Source of the DNA: Hyphomicrobiaceae bacterium
GTDB taxonomy: Bacteria > Pseudomonadota > Alphaproteobacteria > Rhizobiales > Hyphomicrobiaceae
Length of the DNA stretch: 7,276 bases
Assembly (NCBI GenBank): GCA_025359005.1
Contig: JANYHP010000133.1
Location: 1-7,276, forward strand
Direction: 5' to 3'
The position numbers and the translations under genes were made by a program. Below the pieces are notes generated by a model. That model ran no database searches. It saw only the letters and a program-made list of their open reading frames with translations, and was not told where the DNA came from. Below, piece after piece: positions 4,498 to 7,276 of this stretch (position 1 is its first letter; each line of letters opens with the position of its first letter).

Positions 4498-7143
4498 ATG
4501 CGAACCGAAACGCCCCCCACGATACGTCTGAGGGATTACCGTCCGTCCAATTTTCTCATCGACACCGTGCATCTGGACGTCGCGTTGCATCCAACGAAGA
4601 CGCGCGTGCTATCGAAAATGAAGATGCGGCAGAACCCCGCCCATAAGGGCAAGCCGGGCGCCTTGCGCCTCGATGGTGCCCATCTCGATCTGGTCGCTGT
4701 GACGCTCGATGGCCGCCGACTGGACGCCAAGGCCTTTCGCCTCGATGAAACGTCGCTGACAATCCCGAAGCTGCCCGACGGCGCATTCACGCTCGAGATC
4801 GAAACGACCTGCGATCCGGAGGCCAATACAGCGCTGTCTGGGCTCTATCGGTCGCGCGGCATCTGGTGCACGCAGTGCGAGGCCGAAGGCTTCCGCCGCA
4901 TTACCTATTATCTCGACCGACCTGACGTGCTCGCACGTTTCACGACGCGCATTGAAGCCGACAGAGACGAAGCCCCAGTCCTGCTCTCCAACGGCAATCT
5001 GCGAGAGCGCGGCACGCTTGTCGGCGGCAAGCGCCACTACGTCATCTGGGTTGATCCACACCCCAAGCCGTCTTACCTGTTCGCCCTCGTCGGCGGCAAT
5101 CTGGCGTCTGTTGCGGGACAATTCACGACGATGTCGGGCCGCAAAGTCGATCTCGGGATCTACGTCGAGCCGGGCAAGGACGACCGCTGCGCCTGGGCCA
5201 TGGATTGCCTCAAGCGATCGATGGCGTGGGACGAACAGGCCTTCGGGCGCGAATACGATCTGGACGTTTTCAATATCGTCGCGGTGTCCGACTTCAACAT
5301 GGGCGCCATGGAGAACAAGGGCCTCAACATTTTCAACGATCGCCTCATTCTGGCGACGGCGGAGACGGCGACGGATGGTGGCTACCTCGCCATAGAGCGC
5401 GTTATCGCGCACGAATATTTCCACAACTGGACCGGCGATCGCATCACGTGCCGCGATTGGTTCCAGCTTTGCCTCAAAGAAGGATTGACGGTTTATCGCG
5501 ATCAGGAATTCAGCGCCGACACCCATTCGCGCGCGGTGCAGCGCATCACCAACGTGCGCACGCTCAAGGCCGCGCAATTTCCCGAGGACGCCGGCCCGCT
5601 CGCCCACCCGGTGCGGCCCGACGCCTACATGGAGATCAACAATTTCTATACCACGACCATCTACGAAAAGGGCGCTGAACTGGTCCGCATGATCGCGACC
5701 TTGCTCGGCCCCAAGCTATTCCGTCGCGGCATGGATCTGTACTTCAAGCGTCACGACGGCGAGGCGGCAACGGTTGAGGATTTTGTCGCGTGTTTCGCCG
5801 AGGCCGGCAAACGCGATCTCGGCCAATTCATGACCTGGTACAGCCAGGCCGGCACGCCGAATGTGGTGTGCGCCCTCAAGATGGATGCGCGTACGAAATC
5901 GGCGGAGTTGACGTTCACCCAGGTCCTGCCGCCGACCCCCGGCCAACCGAAGAAAAAGCCTCTGCACATTCCGGTGCGGATTGGCTTGCTGGGGCCGGAC
6001 GGCCGCGACTTGCCGTTGAAAATTGCGGGCGGTGGCGCCGTCGTTGACGGCGTTCTCGAGTTGACCAAACGCGAGGAAAAGTTCCGGTTCGAAAATATTG
6101 CCACCCGGCCGGTGCCTTCGATCCTGCGCGGTTTTTCGGCGCCGGTGAACCTGACGCTCGATCTATCTGACGATGATCTCGAGTTCCTCATCGAGCACGA
6201 CAGCGACACCTACACGCGCTGGCAGGCAGCCCAGGACTACGCGACCCGCATTCTGTTGGCAGCCGTGACGGCATTTCGCAACAACCAGCGACCCGTCAAG
6301 CCAGTCCGATATTGTGCGGCACTGCGGCGGGTTCTCTTGGACGACAGCTTGGAAGCTGCCTACCGCGCACAAATTTTGGCGTTCCCCGGAGAAGCCGAGA
6401 TCGCGCGTGTCATTGGAACGGACGTCGATCCCTCAGCGATCCAGAAGGCCTGCACATGGCTGATGAAGACACTCGGCAACGAACTCGGCGCCGATTTCGA
6501 GCGCCTGTATGCAGGGCTCAGCACCCGCCAACCCTACGCGCCGGAAAAGGGCCAGATCGGCGCACGCGCCTTGCAAGGGGCAGCGCTCTCGCTGCTTGCG
6601 GCGCGCGGAACGGAGGCCGACTGGGCGCGCGCGACGAAGCATTTTGAACGCGCCGGCAATCTGACCGACGAGATCACCGGGCTGGGGGTCCTGCGACGCG
6701 CGGGCACGGTTGAACGAGAGAAGGCCTTCGCACGCTTCCATAAGCGCTGGCAGAAGGATCATCTCGTCATCGACAACTGGTTCAGCCTGCAGGCGATGGT
6801 GCCGGGACCCAGCGCCTTGGCGCTGACGAAAAAGCTCACCAAAGACCCGCTGTTCTCGATGAAGAACCCCAACAAGGTCCGAGCGCTGCTGTTTGCGTTC
6901 GCCGGAAACCAATCGAATTTTCATCGCGCGGATGGGGCGGGCTACGACTATATCGCCGACAAGATCATCGAACTCGACGGGATCAATCCGCAGGTCGCGG
7001 CGCGGCTCGCGGGTGTCTTCCGGAGTTGGCGCACGCTGGAGGCGGAGCGCCAAGCACTCGCCGCGACAGCGATCAAGCGCATCGCTGCCGCCCAAGCCCT
7101 GTCCCGCGACGTGACCGAGATCACGTCGAAGATGCTGGCGTGA
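4498..7143 (+). CDS. pepN: Aminopeptidase N (M1 family zinc metallopeptidase)
   Basis: 881 residues, close to the 870 of E. coli PepN, and collinear with it. It removes N-terminal residues from peptides in the cytosol and is a main enzyme of peptide turnover downstream of ATP-dependent proteases. The N-terminal beta domain (about 1-200) ends with CTQCEAEGFRRITYYLDRPD, where Q126 and E128 match the substrate N-terminus-binding Q119/E121 of E. coli. The catalytic domain (about 200-450) has MGAMEN (268-273) for exopeptidase recognition; HEYFH (305-309) with E328 19 residues after H309, the zinc ligands H305/H309/E328 and general base E306; and Y389, the transition-state tyrosine. A small beta domain (about 450-555) and a helical C-terminal domain complete the enzyme. 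No signal peptide is seen. All key residues are present, so it should be active. It follows mntH by 127 bases and probably has its own promoter. Confidence 0.97.
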   Translation: MRTETPPTIRLRDYRPSNFLIDTVHLDVALHPTKTRVLSKMKMRQNPAHKGKPGALRLDGAHLDLVAVTLDGRRLDAKAFRLDETSLTIPKLPDGAFTLEIETTCDPEANTALSGLYRSRGIWCTQCEAEGFRRITYYLDRPDVLARFTTRIEADRDEAPVLLSNGNLRERGTLVGGKRHYVIWVDPHPKPSYLFALVGGNLASVAGQFTTMSGRKVDLGIYVEPGKDDRCAWAMDCLKRSMAWDEQAFGREYDLDVFNIVAVSDFNMGAMENKGLNIFNDRLILATAETATDGGYLAIERVIAHEYFHNWTGDRITCRDWFQLCLKEGLTVYRDQEFSADTHSRAVQRITNVRTLKAAQFPEDAGPLAHPVRPDAYMEINNFYTTTIYEKGAELVRMIATLLGPKLFRRGMDLYFKRHDGEAATVEDFVACFAEAGKRDLGQFMTWYSQAGTPNVVCALKMDARTKSAELTFTQVLPPTPGQPKKKPLHIPVRIGLLGPDGRDLPLKIAGGGAVVDGVLELTKREEKFRFENIATRPVPSILRGFSAPVNLTLDLSDDDLEFLIEHDSDTYTRWQAAQDYATRILLAAVTAFRNNQRPVKPVRYCAALRRVLLDDSLEAAYRAQILAFPGEAEIARVIGTDVDPSAIQKACTWLMKTLGNELGADFERLYAGLSTRQPYAPEKGQIGARALQGAALSLLAARGTEADWARATKHFERAGNLTDEITGLGVLRRAGTVEREKAFARFHKRWQKDHLVIDNWFSLQAMVPGPSALALTKKLTKDPLFSMKNPNKVRALLFAFAGNQSNFHRADGAGYDYIADKIIELDGINPQVAARLAGVFRSWRTLEAERQALAATAIKRIAAAQALSRDVTEITSKMLA

Positions 7144-7164
7144 CAGGCCCGCATCGCACCGCCG

Positions 7165-7276
7165 CTACGGCTTCGGCTGCGGTGGCTGGTCCGCGACATC
7201 GGGGCCGCCGCCGTTGCCACGTGGCGGTGGTCCGCGCCAATGGACATAGGCGCGGCGCTCGTCCGGTGTCAGAGCG
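7165..7276 (-). CDS. Possible C-terminal end of an unknown protein, convergent with pepN (partial)
   Basis: On the - strand a frame is open from the right edge to a TAG (complement of 7165-7167), giving 36 residues. They begin LTPDERRAYVHWRGPPPRG and end in a Gly/Pro-rich tail, GGGPDVADQPPQPKP. Third codon positions are mostly G or C, as in the confident genes, and the stop falls 21 bases from the pepN stop, a normal tail-to-tail spacing. I do not recognise the family. The visible part is short and low-complexity, so chance is not excluded. The start and most of the gene would lie beyond the window. Confidence 0.35.
   Translation of the reverse strand, partial: ALTPDERRAYVHWRGPPPRGNGGGPDVADQPPQPKP

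Noticed and set aside
3629..4531. 300-residue + strand frame overlapping the 3' half of mntH and the pepN leader
   Set aside because: Arg/Ser/Cys-rich composition typical of a shifted frame; mntH in the true frame is intact, so there is no frameshift to explain.
4609..5607. 332-residue open frame on the - strand within pepN
   Set aside because: Shadow of the PepN catalytic region; no independent motif or ribosome-binding site.
7205..7227. GCCACGTGGC palindrome and CCGCC/GGCGG arms as a bidirectional terminator after pepN
   Set aside because: No T-run on either strand, and it lies inside the possible convergent coding sequence; such GC palindromes are common in DNA of this composition.
1..7276. 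CRISPR array, tRNA/rRNA, insertion sequence, phage or toxin-antitoxin content
   Set aside because: No regularly spaced repeats, cloverleaf-like segments, transposase or integrase motifs, or small paired toxin/antitoxin genes are visible; the gene set is ordinary core chromosome.

Overview
The window is high-GC, densely coded chromosomal DNA. It looks like an alphaproteobacterium of the Hyphomicrobiales (Rhizobiales) type. The main reasons are an EipB/DUF1849 envelope protein, which is typical of that order, an Rsm22-family protein of the alphaproteobacterial/mitochondrial kind, and strong G/C preference at third codon positions. This placement is inference from gene content; no rRNA or other phylogenetic marker is present.

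Layout, left to right, all confident genes on the + strand: (1) the 3' part of a glutathione S-transferase gene entering from the left edge (to 526); (2) an Rsm22/METTL17-like SAM-dependent methyltransferase-fold protein (593-1558) with four cysteines spaced like an Fe-S site; (3) a 170-base gap with several inverted repeats, then a secreted EipB-like (DUF1849) protein (1729-2610) with one conserved-looking cysteine pair; (4) a 362-base gap (2611-2972) holding a long inverted repeat, a hairpin, a degenerate 7-bp tandem repeat and a palindrome against the next start codon; (5) mntH, an NRAMP Mn(II)/H+ symporter (2973-4370); (6) a 127-base leader with an operator-like palindrome and a GNRA-capped hairpin, then pepN, an M1 aminopeptidase N (4498-7143); (7) at the right edge, a possible convergent gene on the - strand, of which only the last 36 codons are visible.

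The genes do not form one pathway. They are housekeeping or stress functions: thiol conjugation, small-subunit ribosome maturation, envelope integrity, manganese import and peptide turnover. The gaps before eipB, mntH and pepN are long enough for separate promoters, so a single operon is unlikely beyond possible read-through from the GST gene into the rsm22-like gene.

I see no tRNA, rRNA, CRISPR array, insertion sequence, phage gene or defence island, and no convincing undescribed system. The items most worth following are the cysteine set of the Rsm22-like protein and the structured non-coding DNA around mntH and upstream of pepN.
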